The position numbers and the translations under genes are program-made. This document shows positions 43,801 to 51,507 of a stretch of 64,000 nt of DNA, one piece after another; the stretch's first letter is position 1, and every line of letters starts with the position of its first letter. Under the pieces are notes generated by a model that saw only the letters and a list, made by a program, of their open reading frames with translations, was not told the origin of the DNA and did not search any database. Location: assembly GCA_944389895.1 (NCBI GenBank), contig CALXOA010000054.1, positions 1 to 64,000 on the forward strand, read 5' to 3'. This DNA is from an uncultured Victivallis sp. GTDB lineage: Bacteria; Verrucomicrobiota; Lentisphaeria; Victivallales; Victivallaceae.

Positions 43801-44095
43801 CACCGTCGACGCTGTAGACGGTTGTGAACTCCGTCGGCCAGAATTTCCTGCTGGCCGGCAGCTGCTGTGCCTGATACTGGTACAGCATGATGGCGGTTGC
43901 GGCACGGCTGATTGCGGACTGGGCCAGCATCTTCGCCTGAGTCCGGGTACTGTTGTTGAACGCCACCTTCTGGGCGATGATCGCGTTGGCGACAAATGCC
44001 AGCCCGAGTACCAGCAGCAGCGACAGAATGCCGAGGGCGAAGAGCAGCGCCACTCCGCGGGACCCTCTGGGTCTGTGAATTTTCTTTCTCATCAT
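40838..44095 (-). CDS. GspK-like (minor pseudopilin) protein, unusually large
   Basis: The 1085-residue product starts MMRKKIHRPRGSRGVALLFA with LGILSLLLVLGLAFVANAII after it: a basic leader, Gly before the hydrophobic helix, and no Glu at +5, as in GspK. It is the fourth of four pilin-like genes in gspH-I-J-K order. Ordinary GspK has about 320 residues; this one has about 750 more, mostly beta-rich (for example TPVTFDFLSEFDIPDPGAQK and RVTVNGHITYTLTDPATG). A helical part near the end (FESRAQFLDWGVDYC) may correspond to the usual core. GspK normally caps the pseudopilus tip in type II secretion. The large body could carry extra surface functions. The call rests on the N-terminus and gene order. 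Confidence 0.75.
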   Translation of the reverse strand: MMRKKIHRPRGSRGVALLFALGILSLLLVLGLAFVANAIIAQKVAFNNSTRTQAKMLAQSAISRAATAIMLYQYQAQQLPASRKFWPTEFTTVYSVDGDIDAEDQLRYSSNQLNQQFSKLNYFGNVVGYTADDSKAKWAFIYDKAEDESAGDISSSGQQTSRSRKIIGRIAYQVLPPMSNSRLNLSRVLKGAADRPEDITTQERMGVDIGEINVDDTTVFTDHATPSSSLRNLLDPSNIPAYYDELYTAYQTNFFDGTDSDRARDWIERWFSEGTQPADFEAFLFEDGSRQNYAYRFNLGGTDWNTRFNTANNGVDNSNSEDRVEFLADDAIIFKEQARNIPADTGLPFLKSIADTPGSFSSLELRRKQIVANLNDFCDDDSIPTSNIAATGWLNAIEGDESGWPEFTGNEKTWYINEVALGLEVEPTITVTVEAGKTRVDRAEVSVNIRPEYLAEIINIYGSTTPANYTFATRLNQLDVTVRVTVNGHITYTLTDPATGATTNQEVQIERRSVDAQTLSMSADADRDVRIDFEGISAAGGYKAGSRELTTTTGGASTDFLTPVTFDFLSEFDIPDPGAQKISIVAAEITSIRFEITDVKFRLGPMVLHDNTTEQIGADFVRVPCGDTDTLPASGTTLTYNLFNRTEPFVDPVSGDALDPAEGWVAVSGTGVDIPANSNNIYIGGIMVRDPRQNLNLKLAPATTAESDWKIKLGITGFENNETPQRITMDFSDKYAGGTITGKVNHCSNPASPEDYTDPSAIDMETVTDPAWIDAVKHISTAVIADAPMKSLWELGMIHRGAAWETINLKLAGSPANPSDRIQLSDHAISKDWNDTAGTSYQSGDGGILDEVTISDSNTAPARTYGKLDVNMLWDSTENTNRGDYDEDLIKALFQNLRYDQNAAAFNDNGIPATTSGTLLTGDDAYYSDVQTRFMQDDGDRPFESRAQFLDWGVDYCLGNAFGLLTPDNDAQQEEIIGKTINLLNASTGALPNVVQVLIVAQTIRDVGGDGSDVNITKLRYDGTAISRDCRLGQFDIESDATAPSNSPDQHIYFDEITGEVKIIATLDRNPTNGKMMLRKIEYID

Positions 44096-44128
44096 GAACT
44101 TTCTCTCCAGAAAATCGATGTTGTACCG

Positions 44129-44947
44129 TTAAAGATCCCGGTTCCAGCGGTCCCCGAGGTAGATTGCGCGGGAGAACGTATGCTGGTGCTGAAGCCGGAA
44201 CTCCTGGGCCCGTTCGCTCTCCGTACCGGCCATCCCATCGAGCTGATCCTGCCAGAAGTCGAAATCCTTCTGATTCATCAGGGTCAACTGCACCTCCACC
44301 AGATAGGGAATTTCGTGCAATGGGTTGGAGCTTGCCGCCACAACGTCGGTGCCGCTCAATCTCATCGGCAGGATCCGGAACCCGGTAACGTTGGTCAGCA
44401 GCGTAACGCAATTGCCGCTTTCCGTCGTGTCGATCTGATCGTTCAGAATGTCTTTCAGATGGCTTCTTGCATCCCCGATGTCATTGATGCTGCCGGCCCC
44501 GTAGGGAGGAAAGAAGTAACTGAAGTCAAGGTTGGGACCCGGATTGTCATCTTCCGAATCGGAAAATACCGTCATCAACAGCTCATTGGCCCGGTTTCCC
44601 GTGCCGCGCTGGAAGGAGACGAAGAGAATGCTGCCGGCATCTTCGAGCAGATCGAGCTGTGTCTGGGTCGGGAAATAGATCTTCGCCTCTTCGCTGGTGC
44701 CGTCCTCCAGGATGAAGGGGACGCCGCCGGAGGCGTAGTAGGTGCTCTGCAGAAGCGTGGACATCAGATCCATCGCCACCCGGGCATCGGCATAGAGGTT
44801 GTTTTTCTGCTCCATCCCGACCCACATTTTCTGGGAGCCGGAGAAAAACTGCATCATCAGCACCAGCAATATGCTGAATACCGCCATCGCAACCAGCAGC
44901 TCCACCAGGGTGAAACGCTTTCCGTTTTTTTTGTTCCGGATAACCAT
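44129..44947 (-). CDS. GspJ-like minor pseudopilin
   Basis: The 272-residue product starts MVIRNKKNGKRFTLVELLVA with MAVFSILLVLMMQFFSGSQK after it: a basic leader, Phe at +1, Glu at +5 and a pilin helix. The globular part contains NNLYADARVAMDLMSTLLQS, as in GspJ-type proteins. ATG 44947 is chosen as the start since GAGGTGG lies upstream and further extension adds an unrelated stretch. It lies third in the gspH-I-J-K-like run, 33 bp from the gspK-like gene. It is expected in the inner membrane and pseudopilus. Confidence 0.83.
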   Translation of the reverse strand: MVIRNKKNGKRFTLVELLVAMAVFSILLVLMMQFFSGSQKMWVGMEQKNNLYADARVAMDLMSTLLQSTYYASGGVPFILEDGTSEEAKIYFPTQTQLDLLEDAGSILFVSFQRGTGNRANELLMTVFSDSEDDNPGPNLDFSYFFPPYGAGSINDIGDARSHLKDILNDQIDTTESGNCVTLLTNVTGFRILPMRLSGTDVVAASSNPLHEIPYLVEVQLTLMNQKDFDFWQDQLDGMAGTESERAQEFRLQHQHTFSRAIYLGDRWNRDL

Positions 44948-44966
44948 ATCCTTCCACCTCAAGCAA

Positions 44967-45641
44967 TTATGGCGTAGCCGCATCACTTATGATGTTTTCA
45001 TACGCTTCGTTGAAAATTTCAAACCGGAAAGTGCGCGTCTCCCGGTTGGCATAGGGCGCTTCCGCGGGCCAGCTGATCTCCATGCACAGACCGGCGAGAT
45101 ATTTTTCAATGCCGCTGATGCCGCTCACTGAAATGTCATGATTGGTCTCCATGTCGATGATGGAGAAGTTGAACGTATTGTCCCGCCAGACTTTGACGAT
45201 GGCCGAGAAGTCAGGTACCTCCACAGTCTCTCCATCCACTTCCACCCGGCTCATCTGGCGAAACAGAAACACTCCCTTCGCTCCGCTTCCCGCTCCGGTA
45301 TTCTGGTAGAGCCGGGTTCCTCCGTTAGTCGACCCGAACGCCTGCCAGCCCGAAGTGACATCCGCGGGGACGCCGTCATTCCCCGCTTCCGGGTAGGAGG
45401 TCGACAAATCGCCGGCGAAAGAGTTGCTGCCGGAAGAGGTCCATTTCGCCGCATAATGGGCGCGGAGATAGCCGAGAACATATTCGGCAAGATCCGCCAG
45501 ATTGTTGTTGGCGATCGCGGCCTTGTTGGCATTGACTCCGACCGGGAACAGCACCAGAATGGAGGATAGCCCGATCGCGATGATGGCCATCGCCAGCGCC
45601 ACCTCAACCATGTTGAAGTATCTCTTGATCGATCTTTTCAT
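44967..45641 (-). CDS. GspI/PilV-like minor pseudopilin
   Basis: The 224-residue product starts MKRSIKRYFNMVEVALAMAI then IAIGLSSILVLFPVG. This has the form of the GspI/PilV pilin start: the Phe or Met at +1 is loosely matched and Glu5 is kept in VEVAL. The mature body is mixed alpha/beta (YVLGYLRAHYAAKWTSSGSN). It is 19 bp from the gspJ-like gene, within the four-gene operon, and matches the position of gspI. A minor pilin role in a type II secretion or type IV-like apparatus follows from context; the substrate is unknown. Confidence 0.8.
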   Translation of the reverse strand: MKRSIKRYFNMVEVALAMAIIAIGLSSILVLFPVGVNANKAAIANNNLADLAEYVLGYLRAHYAAKWTSSGSNSFAGDLSTSYPEAGNDGVPADVTSGWQAFGSTNGGTRLYQNTGAGSGAKGVFLFRQMSRVEVDGETVEVPDFSAIVKVWRDNTFNFSIIDMETNHDISVSGISGIEKYLAGLCMEISWPAEAPYANRETRTFRFEIFNEAYENIISDAATP

Positions 45642-45656
45642 AACGGAAACCCCTGA

Positions 45657-46439
45657 TTACTCCGTCGGGTTGTGATATTTGACTCTGCCGGTAAAACGGT
45701 TCAGCTCCAGAACCATATAGTTGGTCGGATGATTGCTCGCATCCCGCGAGGGGAAAATCAGGTTGTTCCCATTGGCCAGCGCTTCCACCACCGCCAGCCT
45801 CAGGTTGTTGTAGTCGTCGGACACTCCCGGCCTGCCGACCACTCCGCCATAGGGCGAGAAAATGATGGCGGCGTGATCCACATTGCTGCGGCTGCCACCT
45901 TCGACGGCGAGGTAGTCTTCGATTCCGATCAATCGATCCATCGTCACGTTCGTGATCCGGTCAGGCACCGTGAGACCCTCTCCCGCTTCGAAGGAGTCGT
46001 ATCCGGTATCGTCGGCTCCCAGCAGAAGAAGCAGTTTCGCCCCGTCGACCGGCTCCCTCCAGGTCAGATCCGGCACCCAGCTGGAGAATACCCACCTTGT
46101 ATTCCGGTCGAAGACGGGCCTCCCGTCCTCGTCAAAGGAGACGCTGCCTCTTTTCTTGTCCACATACGCGAGCCTGCAACCGCCCAGCCAGTACTCTTCA
46201 TTGGTTCCCATCTGAGGGTTCGGCAGGATCAGCGCGACGTAGCGGCGGCTGGTTACGGCATGAGACTGCGCCTGCTCGAGGCCCAGCTTCAGATTTGAGG
46301 CGAGCTGTTCGACCTTGTTTCCGTTGATCATCCGATTGAATGCCGGAAGCATCAGGGTCATCAGCATGCCCATCAGCAGCATCACCACCAGCAACTCTAT
46401 GAGGGTAAAGTTCGTTCGGCAGCGTTTGAACATTTTCAT
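45657..46439 (-). CDS. GspH-like minor pseudopilin
   Basis: The 260-residue product starts [20 protein letters not shown] with LLMGMLMTLMLPAFNRMING after it: Phe at +1, Glu at +5 and a long helix. It continues LASNLKLGLEQAQSHAVTSR, the helix seen in GspH/FimT proteins, and is followed by a beta-rich body. It is the first gene of the run, with a sigma70-like promoter upstream and GAGGTGGC before the ATG. It is the clearest pilin of the set. As with GspH, it should sit near the base of the minor tip complex. Confidence 0.86.
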   Translation of the reverse strand: MKMFKRCRTNFTLIELLVVMLLMGMLMTLMLPAFNRMINGNKVEQLASNLKLGLEQAQSHAVTSRRYVALILPNPQMGTNEEYWLGGCRLAYVDKKRGSVSFDEDGRPVFDRNTRWVFSSWVPDLTWREPVDGAKLLLLLGADDTGYDSFEAGEGLTVPDRITNVTMDRLIGIEDYLAVEGGSRSNVDHAAIIFSPYGGVVGRPGVSDDYNNLRLAVVEALANGNNLIFPSRDASNHPTNYMVLELNRFTGRVKYHNPTE

Positions 46440-46485
46440 GCCACCTCATTGTTATCCATTTGGTTAAAACACTCTTTCCTTCTGT

Positions 46486-46514
46486 ACTATAAGATACCGC
46501 TTCCGGTTTTTCAA
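46486..46514 (-). promoter_or_regulatory. Promoter of the gspHIJK-like operon
   Basis: On the minus strand TTGAAA (46509-46514), a 17-base spacer and TATAGT (46486-46491) lie about 47 bp ahead of the first gene. Confidence 0.7.
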
Positions 46515-46636
46515 CACCGGAAAGGCATCTTTTCTGCGGAAATTGCGGAAAAGTAATGTTTCTTACACCTTGCCGGCGTTTTTTTCGCACTTTTCCGGGG
46601 CAAGGTGCGGATTGCGGTTTTTCTTGCCGGGACGGC

Positions 46637-46665
46637 TTGTATTTCGATCTCTGAGACGGTATTGT
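46637..46665 (+). promoter_or_regulatory. Candidate promoter of the FKBP gene
   Basis: TTGTAT (46637-46642), a 17-base spacer and TATTGT (46660-46665) are followed by about 75 bases of leader. Confidence 0.5.
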
Positions 46666-46741
46666 AGACAGCCCGCGTTTTGCCCTGTTTTCATCGAGGG
46701 GGCGGAGCCGGAGATGTTGCAATCGAAACACAGAGGTTTTC

Positions 46742-47365
46742 ATGAACTCGAATTTTGAAACGGAAATCGATCGTCTGAGTTATGCGATGGGCATGAACAT
46801 GGGCGAGTATCTGACGCGCAACCCGCTCAAGATCAATACACGGATGGCGCTTGAAGGCATTCGAGACTTTCTCGCTCATTCTGCGAAGCTGACTCCGCAG
46901 GAGTATGTCGGCGCCATGCAGACGCTCCGGAACCGGATGGAGGAGGCCACGCAGAAAGCCGTCGAGAAGCTCGCCGCCGACAACATCGCCGCGGAAAAGG
47001 CGTTTCTTGCCGGAAACCGTGAGAAGGCGAACGTCAGGACAACGCAGAGCGGGTTGCAGTACGAGGTGATCACCGAGGGGAAGGGGCCCCGTCCCGCTGC
47101 AACCGACAAGGTCCGGGTGCACTATACCGGAACGTTGCTCAACGGAACGGAGTTCGACAGTTCGGTGCGCCGCGGGGAGCCTGCCGAGTTCGGCGTCGAT
47201 CAGGTGATTCCCGGGTGGACCGAGGCGCTCCAATTGATGAGTGTCGGCAGCAAGTACCGGCTTTACATTCCCGCGAAGCTCGGCTACGGGGAACGCGGAG
47301 CGGGGCAGGCGATCCCTCCGAATGCGACGTTGATTTTCGACGTCGAACTGCTTGACATTCTGTAA
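46742..47365 (+). CDS. FKBP-type peptidyl-prolyl cis-trans isomerase (FklB/Mip-like)
   Basis: The 207-residue product has an N-terminal helical FKBP_N domain (RLSYAMGMNMGEYLTRNPLK to about residue 90). An FKBP domain follows at about 105-205, including YEVITEGKGPRPAATDKVRV, HYTGTLLNGTEFDSS, QVIPGWTEALQLMSVGSK and LGYGERGAGQAIPPNATLIF. Tyr, Phe and Trp residues of the active site are in place. There is no signal peptide, so it is cytoplasmic, nearer FklB than Mip. It helps protein folding by isomerising Xaa-Pro bonds. A purine-rich CAGAGG site lies before the ATG. The gene is followed by the small basic protein gene, which has its own promoter. Confidence 0.93.
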   Translation: MNSNFETEIDRLSYAMGMNMGEYLTRNPLKINTRMALEGIRDFLAHSAKLTPQEYVGAMQTLRNRMEEATQKAVEKLAADNIAAEKAFLAGNREKANVRTTQSGLQYEVITEGKGPRPAATDKVRVHYTGTLLNGTEFDSSVRRGEPAEFGVDQVIPGWTEALQLMSVGSKYRLYIPAKLGYGERGAGQAIPPNATLIFDVELLDIL

Positions 47366-47391
47366 CCGGAATCTCTTCCGCAAATCGTCAC

Positions 47392-47419
47392 TTGACATTG
47401 CCGGAGTTCGGGCTATTGT
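47392..47419 (+). promoter_or_regulatory. Promoter of the small basic protein gene
   Basis: TTGACA (47392-47397) and TATTGT (47414-47419) are spaced 16 bases apart, about 60 bp before the ATG. Confidence 0.6.
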
Positions 47420-47477
47420 ATGGCAGACTGGGAGGAGAAACAGCTTTCCCTCCGGAAAACATAAGGAGAGTTCGGCG

Positions 47478-47576
47478 ATGAGCAAAAGTCAGGATGCGAA
47501 AAAAGAGACCAGGAAGGCTCCGACCAAGACGCTGAAGGAGAAGCGTGCCGAGAAGCGCGCCAAGCGCGGCGAATAA
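47478..47576 (+). CDS. 32-residue lysine-rich protein
   Basis: The product reads MSKSQDAKKETRKAPTKTLK followed by EKRAEKRAKRGE. It starts with AAGGAG nine bases upstream, has its own promoter and is closed by a perfect terminator, so it looks like a true small gene. It is about half Lys, Arg and Ala, highly basic and without a signal peptide. It might bind nucleic acid or act with the ribosome, but no family is recognised. It lies after the FKBP gene, with no overlap. Confidence 0.7.
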   Translation: MSKSQDAKKETRKAPTKTLKEKRAEKRAKRGE

Positions 47577-47598
47577 GCGGGTGGGCCTGTAGGAAATG

Positions 47599-47628
47599 CG
47601 GCCGCCGGGCAATCCCGGCGGCCGTTTT
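47599..47628 (+). terminator. Intrinsic terminator of the small basic protein gene
   Basis: CGGCCGCCGGG (47599-47609) and CCCGGCGGCCG (47614-47624) make an 11-bp stem with a 4-base loop, followed by TTTT. It also faces the convergent minus-strand glycosidase. Confidence 0.9.
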
Positions 47629-47636
47629 CGTCCGGA

Positions 47637-48998
47637 TCAAGAGGACAGCGTGTCCCGTCCGGCGAGAAGGCACGGCGAGTCGTAGATCGGCAGATCACGG
47701 AAGATCGTGAAGTCTCCCATGCGCAGAATGGTCTCCGGCGGGATCTCGAAGATCTTGCCCGTTACCAGTTCCACCCAGACCGGGGCGGCCGGAATCGCTC
47801 CGTATACCGCCAGCGCTCCGGTTTCCGGCGAGAGGCTGTCATCCGGGATGCCGCTGTGATCCCAGAATACAAAGAGCGGCTCCCCGATTTTCCGGTCGCG
47901 ATAGGTGTTGAGTGTCGTATCACCGCGGTGGATTATACCGGCGTTTCCGGAAGGAAGCCGTTCAAGGCGATCGTCGAAAATCGCGGTCAGATGCTGGATT
48001 GCCAGATATGCCTGCTTGACTCCGGTGACTTTGTGGTCGGCGCCGGCACGCAGCAGCCCCTTGTGGTTGATTTCGCGCCCGATGTGGTTGAAGTCACAGA
48101 TGGTGAAGATCGCCGATTCGATGTCGTGACCGAGGTCGCCGAGCATCCGGCGCAGATCCCATTTCGCCTGGCTGATTTCGGTCCAGGGGTGTCCGCTGAG
48201 CGCGAATTTTGTCGCTATCTCCGAAGGACAGCCGTTTTCGCCCTGACGGAGTTTGATTGCCGGCGCATAACGTGCCAGCAGCTCCTTCAACGCTTCGACA
48301 TTAGGATAGGAGCGGTCTGGATTGTATTGGTAGTCGTGATAGATGAACCAGTTGAAGAGATCGAACCGGTTGAGTTCCTGGAATGTTTTCAGGCAACTCT
48401 CGAAAAAATCCGGTGTGCTCCGGGCCAGCGAGAGGCCGGCGATTCTGGCGTCCGGAATGATCCGACGGATGATTTCCGCGGTACGGATGTTGAAACGGGC
48501 GATCTCCTGCGGCGTATGCTCCGGATTGATGTCCGGTTCGTTCCACATCGCCCAGTCCCGGACTCTTCCCCGATAGTGTTCCGCCATTGCGGTCACCCAG
48601 CGGTCCCAGGCGGCGACTCCCGCCTCTGAAGAGGGAAATCCGCCTGCGAGGTCCCATCCCCCGCCTCCTGGATAGATCGGGTTCCCGTACCCGGTCTCCA
48701 GCAGGATGTTCAACCCGCGGGCGCGCGCGTCATCCACAATGGTATCGAGCCACTGGAACTGGTATTCGCCCGCCTTCTTCTCTGTTTTCGCCCAGCCGCC
48801 CTGTAACCGGATCGTTTTGATGCCCAGCGGAACCAGATACTCTTTGTATTCCTCATAATCGGCATAGTCGCGATCGAGGGTTTCACAGCCGAGCGTCCAG
48901 TTGGACGCGTGGATCTCCGCGGCACTGCGTGGCCGGATTGTGCCGAGAAATCGATAGCCGTTCTCCGGAAGCCGCAGATCGTTTCCTTTTGCAGACAT
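47637..48998 (-). CDS. Cytoplasmic clan GH-A glycoside hydrolase (GH39-like)
   Basis: The 453-residue product has no signal peptide. It has a TIM barrel with MWNEPDINPE placing the acid/base Glu154, and LRQGENGCPSE placing a nucleophile Glu254, the GH-A arrangement. IRLQGGWAKTEKKAG and LNILLETGYGNP mark early strands. A C-terminal beta domain (PVWVELVTGKIFEIPPETIL) ends the protein. It lies 25 bp upstream of the SDR stop on the same strand, in the uronate locus, so it may hydrolyse glucuronide- or galacturonide-like oligosaccharides taken into the cell. The substrate is inferred only from the neighbours. Confidence 0.82.
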   Translation of the reverse strand: MSAKGNDLRLPENGYRFLGTIRPRSAAEIHASNWTLGCETLDRDYADYEEYKEYLVPLGIKTIRLQGGWAKTEKKAGEYQFQWLDTIVDDARARGLNILLETGYGNPIYPGGGGWDLAGGFPSSEAGVAAWDRWVTAMAEHYRGRVRDWAMWNEPDINPEHTPQEIARFNIRTAEIIRRIIPDARIAGLSLARSTPDFFESCLKTFQELNRFDLFNWFIYHDYQYNPDRSYPNVEALKELLARYAPAIKLRQGENGCPSEIATKFALSGHPWTEISQAKWDLRRMLGDLGHDIESAIFTICDFNHIGREINHKGLLRAGADHKVTGVKQAYLAIQHLTAIFDDRLERLPSGNAGIIHRGDTTLNTYRDRKIGEPLFVFWDHSGIPDDSLSPETGALAVYGAIPAAPVWVELVTGKIFEIPPETILRMGDFTIFRDLPIYDSPCLLAGRDTLSS

Positions 48999-49023
48999 TT
49001 CTCTTGATCCTTGTTACTCTGGT

Positions 49024-49872
49024 TCAGATGCCGACGGAGGTGAGAAAGCCGCCATCCACCGGTACCGTGACACCGGTCACAAAAGCGGCGGCCTCGTCAT
49101 TGAGCAGCCATTCGACGCAACCGAGAAGCTCCCGGGCTTCGCCGAATCGTTTCTGCGGGGTATGACTGATCACGTTTTCCCCACGTCTGGTCAGGCCGCC
49201 CTCCGGAGTGCACAGGATCTTCCGGCTCCGTTCGTTGACGAAGAAGCCGGGAGCGACCGCATTTACACGGATTCCCGCTGGTGCGAGATAGGCTGCCAGA
49301 AAACTGGTGAAGTTCACGATGGCCGCCTTGCTCATCGCATATGCCGGGACGCGGGTCAGCGGGCGATAGCTGTTCATCGAGGCGAAATTCACGATGGCGC
49401 CACGTCCGGCCTCCGCCATTGTACGGCCGAATGTGCGGCAGGGGATCACCGTCCCGAGCGTGTTGATATGGAGAACTGTCTCAAAACATTCCAGATCGAG
49501 ATCGAAGAACCCGACCGATCCCGCCGGTCGCTCAGCATCCAGTTCCGACGGTTCGAAGGCGGTGTTGGTTGTGATCGCGCCGGCATTGTTGCCGCCTGCT
49601 CCGTTGATCAGAAAGCGGCAGGCCCCCCAGGTCTTCTGAAGTTCCGTTGCGATTTCCTTCATTGCCCCCTCGTCGGTCACGTCCCCCGGCCGGATCAGGC
49701 AAGTTCCGCCGTTTCCGGTGATCCGGTCCGCGACCGACTGCAGTTTTCCGGCGGTCCGGCCGATCAGCACGACTCTGGCACCGCGGCAGGCCAGATCCAC
49801 TGCGATTTCAGAACAGAGGGTGCCGCCGGCTCCGGTTACGACGGCAACCTGATTTTTGAAGTATTCGTCCAT
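49024..49872 (-). CDS. SDR oxidoreductase, probable uronate (mannonate/fructuronate-type) dehydrogenase
   Basis: The 282-residue product has a Rossmann start with VAVVTGAGGTLCSEIAVDLA (the usual GxxxGxG motif slightly altered), NGAGG in the middle, INFASMNSYRPL-like Ser and YAMSKAAIVNF as the YxxxK pair. It ends VDGGFLTSVGI. Neighbouring uxaC and a glycosidase point to D-fructuronate or D-tagaturonate reduction, the step after uronate isomerase; SDR enzymes of this kind (YjmF-type) do so in Bacillus. ATG 49872 has CAGGGA upstream. The uxaC gene ends 53 bp upstream on the same strand. Confidence 0.8.
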   Translation of the reverse strand: MDEYFKNQVAVVTGAGGTLCSEIAVDLACRGARVVLIGRTAGKLQSVADRITGNGGTCLIRPGDVTDEGAMKEIATELQKTWGACRFLINGAGGNNAGAITTNTAFEPSELDAERPAGSVGFFDLDLECFETVLHINTLGTVIPCRTFGRTMAEAGRGAIVNFASMNSYRPLTRVPAYAMSKAAIVNFTSFLAAYLAPAGIRVNAVAPGFFVNERSRKILCTPEGGLTRRGENVISHTPQKRFGEARELLGCVEWLLNDEAAAFVTGVTVPVDGGFLTSVGI

Positions 49873-49924
49873 TTTCCCTGTGATCCTTTCCTGAAAAAGA
49901 GATGTTTTATATCGGAAAAAACGT

Positions 49925-51304
49925 TTAGCCGTCTGCTCTTCCTTCCCGGAAAAGGGCGTTTGCGTTTCCCCAGCAGATGGCCCGGACAAGCTCCTCGAGA
50001 TCTTGCCGGGCACATGGAATTTCGCCCCGTTCCGCCTTTTCTCCGAGCCATGCGCACAGCACGCGCCGGAAATATTCATGCCGTACAAGCGAAAGCAGTG
50101 AACGTGAATCGGTCGTCATCCCGAGAAAGTTCGAGAGCACCCCGTAAGCCGCCGTCGCTTCCAGCGCGTCACGCATCCCGGCGGGGTGATCACAGTACCA
50201 CCAGGCCGGTCCCAGCTGGATTTTTCCAGACACGCCATCGCCCGGATATGCTCCGGATAATACCGCAAATGCCGCATGGTCAACAGGATTCAGTGTGAAA
50301 AGCACTGTTCGCGGCAGTCCTGCCGGCGCTTGTTCCAGATCATCGAGCAGGGCGGTCAGGGCCGAAATGTCGCAGCTCCTGCCGATTCCCGCATAGCCGC
50401 CCGCCGGTCCGGCGATTCGTCTCAGGCGTGTACTGGTATGCCGTTCGGCTCCGATGTGCAGGAGCAGCAGCCAGTTGCGCCCCGCATACTCATCCCCGAG
50501 CAGGCGGAGAACCGCTGAAACGAGGGATCGTCTGTCCTCCGGCTCGAGTCTCCCGTTGCGCAATAGAGATTGGAAACGTTCGGCGTTGCGACCATCATCA
50601 GGCCGGTAGCTGAACCCGTTGTCGAGAGCATGATCGGCGATTCGGCAGCCGGCGCGATGAAATTCCGCAAGCCGCCGGGCGATCGCATGATGGTATCCTG
50701 CAAGATCTGTGATTGCCTTTCCGCTTGACTGCTCCAGCTTTTTCAGCAGCTCTGCGGAGGGCGTGAGGAGATCATCGGCCCGAAGCGAGGGAACAACTCT
50801 TCCCTGCGCTCCTTTGAAAGGAGCAAGATCTTCGGTCAGTGCGGCGCAGGGCGCGGCCCAGGTGACGTTGAATCGCGCAAAGAGCCGATCCGCCCGGAAC
50901 TCCGGGGTCGCGAGGTTCCGGCTCATCTCTTCCCATACTTTCCCGGCGGAATCCGGGGTGAGGGGCGTTTCGATGTCGAACACCCGTTTCAATTCAAGCA
51001 TGCTCCAGTGGTAGAGAGGGTTGCCGATCAGTTTCGGCAGTGTGGCGCTCCAGGCAAGGAATTTTTCATACGGCGGCGCATCGCCGGTAATGCGTCTCTC
51101 ATCAATCCCGCAGATCCGCATGGCCCGATGCTTGTAGGGATCGCTTCGGATCCAGAGTTCCGTCGGATCCTCAAACTGTTTTGACCCGGTGATTTCCCGG
51201 ATCGACAGATGGTTGTGATAGTCGATCAGCGGCAGGCCGGCCGCACATTCGTGGTAGAGCTCCCTCGCCAGCGGTGTCGTCAGCAGGAAATTTTCATCCA
51301 TCAT
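49925..51304 (-). CDS. uxaC: Uronate isomerase (glucuronate isomerase)
   Basis: UxaC interconverts D-glucuronate and D-fructuronate, or D-galacturonate and D-tagaturonate. The 459-residue product, of normal length, has LPLIDYHNHLSIREI with the metal-binding HxH of the amidohydrolase-like barrel, NPLYHWSMLELKRVF, DHALDNGFSY, WWYCDHPAGMRDAL and LGMTTDSRSLLSLVRHEYFR near the C-terminus, which is the UxaC signature. It is cytoplasmic. ATG 51304 or 51301 is the start, with AGGA upstream. It is the first gene of the minus run and divergent from the IclR regulator gene, whose product probably controls both. Confidence 0.93.
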   Translation of the reverse strand: MMDENFLLTTPLARELYHECAAGLPLIDYHNHLSIREITGSKQFEDPTELWIRSDPYKHRAMRICGIDERRITGDAPPYEKFLAWSATLPKLIGNPLYHWSMLELKRVFDIETPLTPDSAGKVWEEMSRNLATPEFRADRLFARFNVTWAAPCAALTEDLAPFKGAQGRVVPSLRADDLLTPSAELLKKLEQSSGKAITDLAGYHHAIARRLAEFHRAGCRIADHALDNGFSYRPDDGRNAERFQSLLRNGRLEPEDRRSLVSAVLRLLGDEYAGRNWLLLLHIGAERHTSTRLRRIAGPAGGYAGIGRSCDISALTALLDDLEQAPAGLPRTVLFTLNPVDHAAFAVLSGAYPGDGVSGKIQLGPAWWYCDHPAGMRDALEATAAYGVLSNFLGMTTDSRSLLSLVRHEYFRRVLCAWLGEKAERGEIPCARQDLEELVRAICWGNANALFREGRADG

Positions 51305-51330
51305 GATGGATCCTGTATTTTATTCTGTAT

Positions 51331-51347
51331 TGAATGATTTTTATTCA
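51331..51347. promoter_or_regulatory. Candidate operator in the uxaC-iclR intergenic region
   Basis: TGAAT and ATTCA flank a 7-base AT-rich centre, a dyad 27 bp upstream of the uxaC start. IclR-type regulators of uronate genes bind sites of similar form, but this site is weak. Confidence 0.35.
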
Positions 51348-51405
51348 TTTAATTTTAAATTACCACCCGAACCGGGAATGTCAAGCGTTCCCACCCGTAA
51401 AAAAC

Positions 51406-51433
51406 TTGAAAAAAGGACGATCGGGGTTATAAT
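51406..51433 (+). promoter_or_regulatory. Promoter of the iclR gene
   Basis: TTGAAA (51406-51411), a 16-base spacer and TATAAT (51428-51433) lie about 75 bp before the IclR start. Confidence 0.7.
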
Positions 51434-51507
51434 AACCGGGATCGGACCGTGCAGGCACCACGACTGGTCTGCTCAGGAAATTGAATTGTCAGGAAAGCAT
51501 CGGAATC

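Larger units (their letters stand above)
46440..46741. other. Intergenic region between the pseudopilin operon and the FKBP gene
   Basis: This 302-bp stretch holds the two divergent promoters listed separately. I see no further gene or strong hairpin in it. Confidence 0.6.
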
